Positions 46,183 to 56,176 of a stretch of 64,000 bases of DNA are shown piece after piece. Origin of the DNA: Pseudomonas nicosulfuronedens (GTDB lineage Bacteria > Pseudomonadota > Gammaproteobacteria > Pseudomonadales > Pseudomonadaceae); assembly GCF_005877905.1 (NCBI RefSeq), contig NZ_SWDV01000039.1:1-64000 (forward strand), given 5' to 3'. The notes beneath the pieces are model-generated. The model was not told the origin of the DNA and did not search any database. It saw only the letters and a list, made by a program, of their open reading frames with translations. Position numbers and translations under genes: made by a program. Positions within the stretch are counted from its first letter, which is position 1. Each line of letters opens with the position of its first letter.

Positions 46183-46836
46183 TTATTGCGCCGGCGGCGG
46201 TGCGTCGAAACCGCCGTCTGCCGGGGCGGCCGGAGCCTGTTGTTGCTGCGGCGCGTCCGGCCCGGTTGGTGCCTCGTCCTCCATGCCTGGCGGCGGGGCG
46301 GAGGCAGGCTTGGCGTTGAGCGGGGTCACCTTGATCAGCATGCCCAGGCTCGGGTGGTCGAGGTAGGTCAATACGCTGTTCTTCAGGCTGGCTTCCTGGA
46401 CCATGTGCTGGCTGGCGGCGAGCAGGCCGTCCTGGCCGAACTGGTTGATCCAGAAGTCGGTCTGGGTGTTCACGAAGCGCTGCTGGCTCAGGGTGACGGT
46501 ACCTTCCACCGGGAAGTGGCCGTCACGCTGGGCGCCTTCGCTCAGGGAAATCTTCACCGGATTGGCATCGATCTCCTGGCGCCAGGCCTTGTGCATCAGG
46601 ACCTGGAAACCTTCGTTCTGCTTGAGCTTGGCGACCTGGGCATCCATCGCGGTTGGGCGCGAGCTGTCAGGACCCGGTGGTTGCGCGCCCTTGGCCCAGT
46701 CGTCGGGCGCGGGGCGGCTGGCGAACACAGCGTCGCCGGACTGCTGGAAGAGAATCAGCTCCACCTGGTAAGGCTCGGCGAAGGCGGCTGGCGAGAGAAG
46801 CGCCAGCGACAGCAGCAAGGGTTGGAACAGGCGCAT
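46183..46836 (-). CDS. csiV: CsiV-family periplasmic protein
   Basis: Protein of 217 aa with a signal peptide (about 1-20, ending AFA) and a mature domain starting EPYQVELILFQQSGDAVF, as in the CsiV/DUF2803 family. In Vibrio CsiV binds peptidoglycan and activates LpoA for PBP1a. The tail is Pro/Gln-rich and low in complexity (QQQQAPAAPADGG), probably disordered. It lies just downstream of mfd on the same strand with a 12-bp gap, the order also seen in Vibrio. The activator role in Pseudomonas is inferred. Confidence 0.82.
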   Translation of the reverse strand: MRLFQPLLLSLALLSPAAFAEPYQVELILFQQSGDAVFASRPAPDDWAKGAQPPGPDSSRPTAMDAQVAKLKQNEGFQVLMHKAWRQEIDANPVKISLSEGAQRDGHFPVEGTVTLSQQRFVNTQTDFWINQFGQDGLLAASQHMVQEASLKNSVLTYLDHPSLGMLIKVTPLNAKPASAPPPGMEDEAPTGPDAPQQQQAPAAPADGGFDAPPPAQ

Positions 46837-46848
46837 GCACAGGGTTCC

Positions 46849-49800
46849 TTAGTGAGTCTGTGGCGTGAGGCGCTCGAGCAGCGCCTCCAGCGTGTTGAAC
46901 CGTTCTTCCGGGCGCTCCATGGGCACCTGGAACTTGAAGAGGGTGGCCCCTTCGAATTTGTACCGATTGGGCTGGCTCTGGATCATCTTGATCAGCACCA
47001 GTGGGTCGACACAGGTATCGGCGGCAAATTCTACCCGTCCGCCCTGGGGGCCGGCATCTACCTTCACGATCCCGAGCTTTTCTGCCTGCAGTTTCAGCAA
47101 AGTCAGACGGATCAGGTTCTTCGCCGGGTCAGGCAGCAGGCCGAAACGGTCGATCATTTCCACCTGCAGCTCGCGCAGGCCGTCTTCGTCGGCGGCGTTG
47201 GCGATGCGCTTGTAGAGGATCAAGCGGGCGTGAACGTCCGGCAGGTAATCCTCGGGGATCAGCGCCGGTACGCGCAGGTTGATGTCCGGGCCGCCGCCCA
47301 GAGGCTGTTCCAGGTTCGGCTGCTCGCCCTTGCGGATGGCTTTCACCGCGCGCTCGAGCATGTCCATGTAGAGGGTGAAGCCCACTGCCTGGATCTGCCC
47401 GCTCTGGCCATCGCCGAGCAGTTCGCCGGCGCCGCGGATTTCCAGGTCATGGGTGGCCAGCACGAAACCGGCGCCGAGGTCCTGGGCGTTGGCGATGGCC
47501 TCCAGGCGCTTTTCGGCGTCCGGGGTCATCTGCTTGCGCGGCGGGGTGAGCAGGTAGGCGTAGGCCTGGTGGTGGCTGCGGCCGACACGCCCGCGCAACT
47601 GGTGCAGTTGGGCCAGACCGAACTTGTCGGCGCGCTCGATGAGGATGGTGTTGGCGCTCGGCACGTCGATGCCGGTCTCGATGATGGTCGAGGCCACCAG
47701 CACGTTGAAGCGCTTGTGGTAGAAGTCGCTCATCACCCGTTCCAGGTCGCGCTCGTTCATCTGCCCGTGGCCGATGCCGATACGTGCCTCGGGAACCAGC
47801 TCCGCCAGGTCGCGGGCGCACTTCTCGATGGTCTTCACTTCGTTGTGCAGGAAGTACACCTGGCCGCCGCGCAGCAGTTCGCGCAACAGGGCTTCCTTGA
47901 TCACCGACTTCTGCTCTTCCATGACGAAGGTGCGCACGGAGAGACGGCGCGCCGGTGGTGTGGCGATGATCGACAGGTCGCGCATGCCGGCCACCGCCAT
48001 GTTGAGCGTGCGCGGGATCGGCGTGGCGGTGAGGGTGAGTATGTCCACCTCGCTGCGCAGCGCCTTGAGCTGCTCCTTCTGCCGTACGCCGAAGCGATGC
48101 TCCTCGTCGATGATGACCAGGCCGAGGTTCTTGAACTTCACATCGTCCTGCAACAGTTTGTGGGTGCCGATGACGATGTCGACCTTGCCCTCGGCGAGCT
48201 GCGCGACGGCGCCTTCGACTTCCTTGGCGGACTTGAATCGGCTCATCACCTCGACGCTCACCGGCCAGTCGGCGAAGCGGTCGCGGAAGCTGTTGTAGTG
48301 CTGCTGGGCGAGGAGGGTGGTGGGCACCAGCACGGCGACCTGTTTGCCGCTGTGCACCGCGACGAAAGCCGCGCGCATGGCCACTTCGGTCTTGCCGAAG
48401 CCCACGTCGCCACAGACCAGGCGGTCCATCGGCTTCTCCGAGAGCATGTCGGCGACCACCGCCTCGATGGCGGTCTGCTGGTCCGGGGTTTCCTCGAAGG
48501 GGAAGCCGGCGGAGAAGGTGGCGTAGTCGACCTGCGGGTCCTTGAACGCGTAGCCCTTGCGGGCTGCGCGGCGGGCGTAGATGTCGAGCAGCTCGGCGGC
48601 GACGTCACGGACCTGTTCGGCGGCCTTGCGCTTGGCCTTCTGCCAGGTTTCCGAGCCCAGCTTGTGCAGCGGCGCCAGGGCGTCGTCGCTGCCGGTGTAG
48701 CGGGCGATCAGGTGCAGGTTGGCCACCGGCACGTAGAGCTTGGCTTCGTCGGCGTATTCCAGGGCGAGGAATTCGGCGTTCTGGCCGTCGATCTCCAGGG
48801 TGATCAGGCCCATGTAGCGGCCGACACCGTGGTCGATGTGCACCACCGGTGCGCCTTCGCGCAGCTCGGTGAGGTTCTTGATGACGTTCTCGCCGCCGTC
48901 GCGGGTCTTCTCGCGGCGCCGACGCTGCATGACGCGCTGGCCGAACAGCGGGCTCTCGGCCACCAGGGCGATGCCCGGTTGGCCCTTGTCGGCATCCAGC
49001 AGCAGGCCTTCGTCCATCGGTGCGATGGTGATCGCCAGGCGGTCCTTGTGGGCCAGGAAGCCCGGCCAGCCTTCGACTTCCACCGGGCGCAGCTTCAACC
49101 GCGCCAGCAGTTCCAGCAGCACTTCGCGGCGACCGGCGGATTCAGCGGTAAAGAGGATGCGACCGTCGAACTGCTCGATGAACTGGCGCAGGCGTGCCAG
49201 CGGCTCAGTGGCCTTGGCCTCAATGGCCAGTTCAGGTAGCGCTTCGGCGGGGAAGCGTTCGCGGCCGACACCAACCTCGATCGGCTCCGGGCTGACCACC
49301 ACGCGCGGCCAGTTTTTCAGGCGGGCGAAGCAGTCCTCTACCGGCAGGAACACTTCAGCTGGAGGCAGTAGTGGGCGCTCTGGGTCGTAGCGGCGGTCTT
49401 CGTAGCGGTTGCGAACATCAGTCCAGAACTGTTCGGCGGCGGTCTCGATGCCTGGCAGGGAGAACACCTGGGTGTCCTGCGGCAGGTAGTCGAACAGCGT
49501 CGACGTCTCGCCTTCTTCGAAGAACAGCGGGATGTAGTACTCGATGCCGGCGGGTGTCAGGCCGCTGGCCAGGTCCTGGTAGATCGGGCAGCGGCGGTAG
49601 TCGACGTCGAAGCGCTCGCGGAAACGACCACGGAAGCCGGTCACCGCCTCCTTGCGCAGCGGGAACTCGCGGGCCGGCAGCAGGCGGATGCTCTCCACCT
49701 TGTCGATGGAGCGCTGGGTTTCCGGATCGAATGTGCGCAGCGTCTCGATTTCGTCGTCGAACAGGTCGATGCGGTAGGGCAGCTCGCTGCCCATCGGGAA

Positions 49801-50313
49801 CAGGTCGATCAGTGCGCCGCGCACGGCGAACTCGCCGTGTTCGTAGACGGTGTCCACGCAGCGGTAGCCGGCGGCCTCGAAGCGGCTGCGCATCTGCTCG
49901 ACGTCGAGCTTCTGACCGACGTCCAGGACCAGGCTGCTGCCGAGCAGGAACTTGGCCGGTGCCAGGCGGTGCAGGGCGGTGGTGATGGGCACCACCAGCA
50001 CGCCGCGGCGCAGTTCCGGCAGTTGATAGAGGGCGGCGACGCGCTGGGAAATGATGTCCTGGTGCGGCGAGAACACGTCGTAGGGCAGGGTTTCCCAGTC
50101 CGGCAGCTGCAGCACCGGCAGGTCCGGCGCAAAGAAGCGCAGCTCCTGCTCCAGACGCTCGGCGCTCTGGCTGTCGGCAGTCAGCAACAGGGTGAAACGT
50201 TTGGCTGGGCCGGCCGCTTCTGCGATGGCCAGGCTCAGGGCGGCTCCGGGGAGATTGCCCCAGGATTGTTTGCCGGCAGCGGTCGGCAGTGTAGGTATGC
50301 GCAGTACGGACAC
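46849..50313 (-). CDS. mfd: Transcription-repair coupling factor Mfd
   Basis: Translocase of 1154 aa that removes stalled RNA polymerase and recruits UvrA. The UvrB-homology module occupies the N-terminus, followed by the CarD-like RNA-polymerase-interacting domain (VHIDHGVGRYMGL). The RecG-like motor has Walker A VCGDVGFGKTEVAMRAAF and DEEH in LVIIDEEHRFGVRQ, with the TRG-type HQLRGRVGRS motif. The C-terminal regulatory domain is present. Full length for the family. It is divergent from gapB with 158 bp between the starts. Confidence 0.97.
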   Translation of the reverse strand: MSVLRIPTLPTAAGKQSWGNLPGAALSLAIAEAAGPAKRFTLLLTADSQSAERLEQELRFFAPDLPVLQLPDWETLPYDVFSPHQDIISQRVAALYQLPELRRGVLVVPITTALHRLAPAKFLLGSSLVLDVGQKLDVEQMRSRFEAAGYRCVDTVYEHGEFAVRGALIDLFPMGSELPYRIDLFDDEIETLRTFDPETQRSIDKVESIRLLPAREFPLRKEAVTGFRGRFRERFDVDYRRCPIYQDLASGLTPAGIEYYIPLFFEEGETSTLFDYLPQDTQVFSLPGIETAAEQFWTDVRNRYEDRRYDPERPLLPPAEVFLPVEDCFARLKNWPRVVVSPEPIEVGVGRERFPAEALPELAIEAKATEPLARLRQFIEQFDGRILFTAESAGRREVLLELLARLKLRPVEVEGWPGFLAHKDRLAITIAPMDEGLLLDADKGQPGIALVAESPLFGQRVMQRRRREKTRDGGENVIKNLTELREGAPVVHIDHGVGRYMGLITLEIDGQNAEFLALEYADEAKLYVPVANLHLIARYTGSDDALAPLHKLGSETWQKAKRKAAEQVRDVAAELLDIYARRAARKGYAFKDPQVDYATFSAGFPFEETPDQQTAIEAVVADMLSEKPMDRLVCGDVGFGKTEVAMRAAFVAVHSGKQVAVLVPTTLLAQQHYNSFRDRFADWPVSVEVMSRFKSAKEVEGAVAQLAEGKVDIVIGTHKLLQDDVKFKNLGLVIIDEEHRFGVRQKEQLKALRSEVDILTLTATPIPRTLNMAVAGMRDLSIIATPPARRLSVRTFVMEEQKSVIKEALLRELLRGGQVYFLHNEVKTIEKCARDLAELVPEARIGIGHGQMNERDLERVMSDFYHKRFNVLVASTIIETGIDVPSANTILIERADKFGLAQLHQLRGRVGRSHHQAYAYLLTPPRKQMTPDAEKRLEAIANAQDLGAGFVLATHDLEIRGAGELLGDGQSGQIQAVGFTLYMDMLERAVKAIRKGEQPNLEQPLGGGPDINLRVPALIPEDYLPDVHARLILYKRIANAADEDGLRELQVEMIDRFGLLPDPAKNLIRLTLLKLQAEKLGIVKVDAGPQGGRVEFAADTCVDPLVLIKMIQSQPNRYKFEGATLFKFQVPMERPEERFNTLEALLERLTPQTH

Positions 50314-50400
50314 GGGCGTTCGTGGCTCCGGTCGAGGAATTTGACCGGCCGGATTGTAACTATCCCGATTGACGGATGTCAGTCATGCGACGGTCGCGGA

Positions 50401-50429
50401 TTGCCGGAGAAGGTTCACACCGTCATAAT
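50401..50429 (+). promoter_or_regulatory. Candidate gapB promoter
   Basis: TTGCCG (50401-50406) and CATAAT (50424-50429) are separated by 17 nt, a good sigma-70 match. Start near 50436, leaving about 36 nt to the GTG start at 50472. Confidence 0.65.
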
Positions 50430-50471
50430 GTAGCCCCTTTTTTCTTCTCCTACATGTGGAAGGTATTGCCC

Positions 50472-51920
50472 GTGACCCAGAAGCCCGACCAGTGTCTCGG
50501 TGAGTGGATCGATCGTGAAGCCCTCGCGGAAGCCATGATTCCGCTGATCGGTCAGCTGTACCGTAACAACAACGTGGTGACCTCGATCTACGGCCGTGGC
50601 CTGATCAACCGTTCGGTGATCGCGATCCTCAAAGCGCACCGTTTCGCCCGTCACCGCCTGGCCGAAGAAGGCGGGCTGTCGGTTCACGACACTTTCCCGA
50701 TCCTCAAGGCGATGAGCGAGCTCAAGCTGGGCGCCGCTTCCGTAGACCTGGGCAAGATGGTTGCCAAGTTCAAGTCCGAAGGTAACGGCCGCAGCATCGA
50801 GCAGTTCACCAAGGACGAGCTGGCCGACGTGGTCGGCAAGCAGAACGGCGGCGCCCGCGAAGGCACCGACGTGGTCCTGTACGGTTTCGGTCGTATCGGC
50901 CGCCTGCTGGCCCGTATCCTCATCGAGAAGACCGGTGGTGGCGACGGCCTGCGCCTGCGCGCCATCGTCGTCCGCAAGGGCGCCGAGAACGACCTGGTCA
51001 AGCGCGCCAGCCTGCTGCGTCGTGACTCCGTGCATGGTCCGTTCGATGGCACCATCACCATCGACGAAGAACACAACACCATCACCGCCAACGGCAACCT
51101 GATCCAGGTGATCTACTCCAACGACCCGGCGTCGATCGACTACACCCAGTACGGCATCAAGAATGCCCTGCTGGTCGACAACACCGGCAAGTGGCGTGAC
51201 GCCGAAGGCCTGGGCCAGCACCTGAAGTGCCCTGGCATCGACCGTGTGATCCTGACCGCTCCGGGCAAGGGCGCGCTGAAGAACGTCGTTCACGGCATCA
51301 ACCATGGCGACATCACCGCTGACGACAAGATCGTCTCGGCTGCTTCCTGCACCACCAACGCCATCGTGCCGGTGCTGAAGGCTGTCAACGACCAGTACGG
51401 CATCGTCAACGGCCACGTCGAAACCGTTCACTCGTTCACCAACGACCAGAACCTGATCGACAACTTCCACAAAGGCAGCCGTCGTGGCCGCGCCGCGCCG
51501 CTGAACATGGTGATCACCGAGACTGGCGCCGCTACCGCTGCCGCCAAGGCTCTGCCGGTTCTCAAAGGCAAGCTGACCGGCAACGCCATCCGCGTTCCGA
51601 CGCCGAACGTCTCCATGGCCATCCTGAACCTGAACCTGGAAAAGGCCACCAACCGCGAAGAGATCAACGAGTACCTGCGCCAGATGGCCATGCACTCGGA
51701 CCTGCAGAAGCAGATCGACTTCGTGTCGTCCCAGGAAGTGGTTTCCACCGACTTCGTCGGTTCCCGCCATGCGGGCGTCGTCGATGCCGAGGCGACCATC
51801 GCCAACGACAACCGCGTCGTCCTGTACGTGTGGTACGACAACGAGTTCGGCTACAGCTGCCAGGTCGTCCGCGTGATGGAAGACATGGCTGGCGTGAACC
51901 CGCCGGCTTTCCCGCGCTGA
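50472..51920 (+). CDS. Glyceraldehyde-3-phosphate dehydrogenase with N-terminal extension
   Basis: NAD(P)-dependent enzyme of 482 aa with the GAPDH core from about residue 125: Rossmann GFGRIGRLLARIL, catalytic Cys in SAASCTTNAIVPV, His in NGHVETVHSFTNDQNLID and the C-terminal VLYVWYDNEFGYSCQVVRV. An extra ~125 N-terminal residues (helical, LGEWIDREALAEAMIPLIG) are absent from standard GAPDH of about 335 aa. I choose GTG 50472, with GGAAGG 8 nt ahead; ATG 50454 (MWKVLP) would add six residues and lacks a ribosome site. This is the second, gapB-type enzyme of Pseudomonas, likely anabolic. Confidence 0.9.
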   Translation: MTQKPDQCLGEWIDREALAEAMIPLIGQLYRNNNVVTSIYGRGLINRSVIAILKAHRFARHRLAEEGGLSVHDTFPILKAMSELKLGAASVDLGKMVAKFKSEGNGRSIEQFTKDELADVVGKQNGGAREGTDVVLYGFGRIGRLLARILIEKTGGGDGLRLRAIVVRKGAENDLVKRASLLRRDSVHGPFDGTITIDEEHNTITANGNLIQVIYSNDPASIDYTQYGIKNALLVDNTGKWRDAEGLGQHLKCPGIDRVILTAPGKGALKNVVHGINHGDITADDKIVSAASCTTNAIVPVLKAVNDQYGIVNGHVETVHSFTNDQNLIDNFHKGSRRGRAAPLNMVITETGAATAAAKALPVLKGKLTGNAIRVPTPNVSMAILNLNLEKATNREEINEYLRQMAMHSDLQKQIDFVSSQEVVSTDFVGSRHAGVVDAEATIANDNRVVLYVWYDNEFGYSCQVVRVMEDMAGVNPPAFPR

Positions 51921-51937
51921 TTCAGGCGGTATAAGGG

Positions 51938-51965
51938 AAACGGGAGCTCTCGGGCTCCCGTTTTT
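51938..51965 (+). terminator. gapB terminator
   Basis: CGGGAGC and GCTCCCG around loop TCTCGG, flanked by AAA and followed by TTTTT. Strong. Confidence 0.9.
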
Positions 51966-52028
51966 CGTTACTGGCTCCACCATTCCAACGACAAAATCTG
52001 CCAACTCCTGAAACCGGAAAGACTTCAA

Positions 52029-53426
52029 ATGGATGGACAACATCTGCACGAAGGCGAGCTGAAGCGTGGCCTGAAGAACCGCCACATCCAGCTGATCGCC
52101 CTCGGCGGCGCCATCGGTACCGGCCTGTTCCTGGGCTCTGCCGGCGTTCTGCAATCCGCCGGCCCGTCGATGATCCTCGGCTACGCCATCGGCGGCTTCA
52201 TCGCCTTCCTGATCATGCGACAACTGGGCGAGATGATCGTCGAGGAGCCCGTTGCCGGTTCCTTCAGCCACTTCGCGCACAAGTACTGGGGCGGTTTCGC
52301 CGGCTTCATGTCCGGCTGGAACTACTGGGTGCTGTACATCCTGGTGGGCATGTCGGAGCTGACCGCAGTCGGCAAGTACATCCAGTTCTGGTGGCCGGAC
52401 TTCCCGACCTGGGCGACGGCGGCAGTATTCTTCGTCCTGATCAACGCCATCAACCTGTTCAACGTGAAGGCCTTCGGCGAGACCGAGTTCTGGTTCGCGA
52501 TCATCAAGGTCGTCGCCATCATCGGCATGATCCTGCTCGGCGTCTGGCTGCTGGTCAGCGGCACCGGCGGTCCGCAGGCCTCGGTGAGCAACCTGTGGGC
52601 CCACGGTGGCTTCTTCCCCAATGGCTGGAAGGGGCTGATCATGGTCCTGGCGATCATCATGTTCTCCTTCGGTGGCCTGGAGCTGGTCGGCATCACTGCC
52701 GCCGAAGCCGCCGAGCCGAAAAAGGTGATTCCCAAGGCGATCAACCAGGTCATCTACCGAATCCTGATCTTCTACATCGGCGCCCTGGCCGTGCTGCTCT
52801 CGCTGTACCCCTGGGATGCCCTGCTGCAGAGCATCAGCAGCGCCGGAGACCCCTACAGCGGCAGCCCGTTCGTGAAGGTCTTCTCGCTGCTGGGTAGCGA
52901 CATTGCGGCCAACATCCTGAACTTCGTGGTGCTCACCGCCGCGCTGTCGGTCTACAACAGCTGCGTGTACTGCAACAGCCGCATGCTCTTTGGCCTGGCC
53001 GAGCAGGGCGACGCCCCGCGTGCCTTCGCCAAGGTGGATGACCGTGGCGTACCGCTGCTGGCCATTGGTGTCTCGGCGTTCATCACCCTGGCCTGCGTGG
53101 TGGTCAACTATGTGATCCCGCACCAGGCGCTGGAGCTGCTGATGTCCCTGGTGGTCGCCGCGCTGGTGATCAACTGGGCGATGATCAGCCTGGCCCACAT
53201 GAAGTTCCGCAAGGCCATGGTGGCCAAGGGTGTACAGCCGTTCTTCCGCGCGCTGTGGTACCCCTACGGCAACTGGCTGTGCCTGGCCTTCGTGGTGTTC
53301 ATCCTCGGCATCATGCTGCAGATCCCTGGCATCGACGTGTCGGTGTACGCGATCCCGGTGTGGATCGTGCTGATGGGGGCGTGCTACCTGTTCAAGCGCA
53401 AGTCCCCGGCCAAGGCTGACGCCTGA
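52029..53426 (+). CDS. aroP: Aromatic amino acid permease, AroP-like
   Basis: APC-superfamily transporter of 465 aa with about 12 membrane helices. The AAT-family start GLKNRHIQLIALGGAIGTGLFLGSA and the amino-acid-binding unwound helices GTGLF and FSFGGLELVGITAAEA are conserved. It imports aromatic amino acids by proton symport in relatives; the exact substrate cannot be read. GGAAAG precedes the ATG. It ends in a terminator. In P. aeruginosa the nqr operon lies just after this gene; here apbE follows directly. Confidence 0.9.
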   Translation: MDGQHLHEGELKRGLKNRHIQLIALGGAIGTGLFLGSAGVLQSAGPSMILGYAIGGFIAFLIMRQLGEMIVEEPVAGSFSHFAHKYWGGFAGFMSGWNYWVLYILVGMSELTAVGKYIQFWWPDFPTWATAAVFFVLINAINLFNVKAFGETEFWFAIIKVVAIIGMILLGVWLLVSGTGGPQASVSNLWAHGGFFPNGWKGLIMVLAIIMFSFGGLELVGITAAEAAEPKKVIPKAINQVIYRILIFYIGALAVLLSLYPWDALLQSISSAGDPYSGSPFVKVFSLLGSDIAANILNFVVLTAALSVYNSCVYCNSRMLFGLAEQGDAPRAFAKVDDRGVPLLAIGVSAFITLACVVVNYVIPHQALELLMSLVVAALVINWAMISLAHMKFRKAMVAKGVQPFFRALWYPYGNWLCLAFVVFILGIMLQIPGIDVSVYAIPVWIVLMGACYLFKRKSPAKADA

Positions 53427-53436
53427 ACCGGTTGAG

Positions 53437-53466
53437 AAACGGGAGCTTCGGCTCCCGTTTTCTTTT
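53437..53466 (+). terminator. aroP terminator
   Basis: AAACGGGAGC and GCTCCCGTTT around a TTCG tetraloop, followed by TCTTTT. Very strong hairpin. Confidence 0.93.
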
Positions 53467-53553
53467 GGTAATGCACCTTTGCCAGAGCGGAAACAGTGGC
53501 GCTGGGTGCTTGCGGTAGAATACCCGGCGCCGCTCGCCGGGCGGCTGAAGGAG

Positions 53554-54567
53554 ATGACCTTGTCCCGTGCAAGCCTGTTGATCCTGCTGGTTCTGGCAGC
53601 CCTGAGCGGTTGCGGGCAATCCGTCGAGCACTTCGGCGGGCCGACCATGGGCAGCAGCTACACCGTGCAGTACGTGCCAACTGGCAAGTCACCGGACGCG
53701 GCGAAACTCAAGAATGAGGTCGATGCGATCCTGGCAGGCCTGGACGAGCAGTTTTCCACTTACCGTGATGACTCCGTGGTGTCCCGTTTCAATGGCTTGC
53801 CTGCCGGTGCATGCATGGCCTTGCCGGCCGACATGCTGACGCTTTGGCGCTACGGCGAGCAGCTTTCGCAGCAGAGCGGCGGTGCTTTCGATCTCACCGT
53901 CGAGCCGCTGATGAACCTCTGGGGCTTCGGTCCACAGTCGCGCAGTGAGAAGGTGCCCGATGCCCCTGCACTGGAGCGTGAGCGCGCCCGCGTCGGTCAT
54001 CGACATTTGCGTCTGAACGGCGAGCAGCTGTGCAAGGACGTGGACGCGCAACTGGACTTCGACAGCATCGTTGCCGGCTACGCGGTGGATCGGGTCAGTG
54101 CTCGGCTGGCTGAGCTGGGCCTGACCGATTACCTGGTGGAGATCACCGGGGAGCTCAAGGCTGTGGGCCACAAGCCCGATGGCAAACCCTGGCGTATCGC
54201 CCTGGAAGTGCCCAGCGGCGAGCGTGAGCGGCAGGTGGAGCGTTCGGTGGCGCTGGATGGCATTGGCTTGTCCACCTCCGGCGACTACCGCAATTATTTC
54301 GAGGAGGGTGGGCAGCGCTATTCGCACACGTTCGACCCGCGCACCGGGGCACCGGTCAGGCATGCCCTGGCGGCCGTCACGGTGGCGGAGGCACAGGCGT
54401 TGCGTGCCGATGGCCTGTCGACCCTGCTGATGGTGCTGGGGCCGGAGGAGGGCTATACCTTTGCCGAGCGCAATGGGCTGGCGGCCTTCTTCATCGTGCG
54501 CCAGGGCGAGGGTTTCGTGACGCGCGCGACGACGCGCTTCGAAGCGCTGTTCCCGTCGCCTGAATGA
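53554..54567 (+). CDS. apbE: FAD:protein FMN transferase ApbE
   Basis: Lipoprotein of 337 aa that attaches FMN to Thr of Nqr, Rnf or related proteins. The lipobox LSGC lies in the signal peptide (about 1-21), and the catalytic features are PTMGSSYTVQYV, YRDDSVVSRFN, LTVEPLMNLWGFG, DFDSIVAGYAVDR, GIGLSTSGDYRNYF and HTFDPRTG, with a metal-binding Asp in RADGLSTLLMV. It appears intact. AAGGAG is directly before the ATG at 53554, so the TTG at 53560 (six nt later) may be the real start. No nqr genes flank it, so its flavinylation target is elsewhere, possibly Rnf. Confidence 0.92.
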   Translation: MTLSRASLLILLVLAALSGCGQSVEHFGGPTMGSSYTVQYVPTGKSPDAAKLKNEVDAILAGLDEQFSTYRDDSVVSRFNGLPAGACMALPADMLTLWRYGEQLSQQSGGAFDLTVEPLMNLWGFGPQSRSEKVPDAPALERERARVGHRHLRLNGEQLCKDVDAQLDFDSIVAGYAVDRVSARLAELGLTDYLVEITGELKAVGHKPDGKPWRIALEVPSGERERQVERSVALDGIGLSTSGDYRNYFEEGGQRYSHTFDPRTGAPVRHALAAVTVAEAQALRADGLSTLLMVLGPEEGYTFAERNGLAAFFIVRQGEGFVTRATTRFEALFPSPE

Positions 54568-54777
54568 AAGCTTTGGCGGGCATGATGGCGGCCCGCAGGC
54601 TGGTCAGTGCATGTAGTGGCGGCAAAATTCGCCTACCTGCCGACCAACCGCTAATGTGCAGCCTTTTGCCGCAGGGCTAAGCTGCGCCAATGATTTCGAT
54701 CCGCCTCGGCGCATGTGGTGCCGGGGCTTCGCCGGGAGCGCCAAGCGGGCGCCCCGGCCTGTTCTGAAGGAGTACGC

Positions 54778-56172
54778 ATGGCTGTCTACAACTACGACGT
54801 GGTGATTCTCGGCACGGGCCCGGCAGGCGAGGGGGCGGCGATGAACGCCTCCAAGTACGGGCGCAAGCTGGCGGTGGTGGACAGCCGTCGCGTGGTCGGC
54901 GGCAACTGCACGCACCTGGGCACCATCCCGTCCAAGGCGCTGCGTCACTCGGTGAAGCAGATCATCGAGTTCAACACCAACCCGATGTTCCGCCAGATCG
55001 GCGAGCCGCGCTGGTTCTCCTTCCCGGACGTGCTGAAAAGCGCCGAGCGGGTGATCTCCAAGCAGGTCTCCTCGCGCACCGGCTACTACGCGCGCAACCG
55101 CATCGACATGTTCAACGGCACCGCCAGCTTCGTCGATGAGCGCACCGTTGAAGTCGTCACCCCCAGCGGCGCCGTGGAGCGCCTGGTGGCCGACCAGTTC
55201 GTCATCGCCACTGGCTCGCGCCCGTATCGCCCCTCGGACATCAACTTCAACCACCCGCGCGTCTACGACAGCGACACCATCCTCTCGCTGAGCCACACCC
55301 CGCGCCGCCTGATCATTTACGGAGCCGGCGTGATCGGCTGCGAGTACGCCTCGATCTTCAGTGGCCTGGGCGTGCTGGTGGACCTGATCGACACCCGTGA
55401 CCAGCTGCTGAGCTTCCTCGACGACGAGATTTCCGATGCGCTGAGCTACCACTTGCGCAACAACAACGTGCTGATCCGTCACAACGAGGAGTACGAGCGC
55501 GTGGAAGGCCTGGACAACGGCGTGATCCTGCACCTGAAATCGGGCAAGAAGATCAAGGCCGATGCTCTGCTGTGGTGTAACGGCCGTACCGGCAACACGG
55601 ATCGCCTGGGCCTGGAAAACATCGGCATCAAGGTCAACAGCCGCGGCCAGATCGAGACGGACGAGAACTACCGCACCTCGGTGTCGAACATCTACGCCGC
55701 GGGCGATGTGATCGGCTGGCCGAGCCTGGCCAGCGCCGCCTACGACCAGGGGCGCTCGGCCGCCGGCAACATCGTCGAGCACGATGGCTGGCGCTTCGTG
55801 AATGACGTACCGACCGGCATCTACACCATTCCGGAGATCAGCTCGATCGGCAAGAACGAGCAGGAGCTGACCGTGGCCAAGATCCCCTACGAAGTGGGCA
55901 AGGCCTTCTTCAAGGGCATGGCGCGTGCGCAGATCTCCAACGAGCCGGTGGGCATGCTGAAGATCCTGTTCCACCGTGACACCCTGGAAATCCTCGGTGT
56001 GCACTGTTTCGGCGACCAGGCTTCGGAGATCGTGCACATCGGCCAGGCGATCATGAACCAGCCGGGTGAGCTCAATACCCTGAAGTACTTCGTCAACACG
56101 ACCTTCAACTATCCGACCATGGCCGAAGCCTACCGCGTAGCGGCGTTCGACGGCCTGAACCGGATTTTTTGA
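54778..56172 (+). CDS. sthA: Soluble pyridine nucleotide transhydrogenase Sth
   Basis: FAD-dependent enzyme of 464 aa that converts NADPH + NAD to NADP + [20 protein letters not shown] binds FAD and [15 protein letters not shown] binds NAD(P). [20 protein letters not shown] has a Cys followed by Thr rather than a C-x4-C disulfide, as in other Sth enzymes that lack the redox pair. The ATG at 54778 has GAAGGAG upstream; the longer frame does not. Full length. It follows apbE by 210 bp that holds no supported gene. Confidence 0.95.
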   Translation: MAVYNYDVVILGTGPAGEGAAMNASKYGRKLAVVDSRRVVGGNCTHLGTIPSKALRHSVKQIIEFNTNPMFRQIGEPRWFSFPDVLKSAERVISKQVSSRTGYYARNRIDMFNGTASFVDERTVEVVTPSGAVERLVADQFVIATGSRPYRPSDINFNHPRVYDSDTILSLSHTPRRLIIYGAGVIGCEYASIFSGLGVLVDLIDTRDQLLSFLDDEISDALSYHLRNNNVLIRHNEEYERVEGLDNGVILHLKSGKKIKADALLWCNGRTGNTDRLGLENIGIKVNSRGQIETDENYRTSVSNIYAAGDVIGWPSLASAAYDQGRSAAGNIVEHDGWRFVNDVPTGIYTIPEISSIGKNEQELTVAKIPYEVGKAFFKGMARAQISNEPVGMLKILFHRDTLEILGVHCFGDQASEIVHIGQAIMNQPGELNTLKYFVNTTFNYPTMAEAYRVAAFDGLNRIF

Positions 56173-56176
56173 AATA

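Noticed and set aside
46114-49239. Plus-strand open frame (about 1041 codons) over csiV and mfd
   Set aside because: Shadow; Mfd motifs are intact on the other strand.
50415-53648. Minus-strand open frame (about 1077 codons) over gapB and aroP
   Set aside because: Shadow of two well-recognised genes on the plus strand.
54568-54777. Possible nqrM gene between apbE and sth
   Set aside because: No open frame with the expected cysteine pattern in this spacer.
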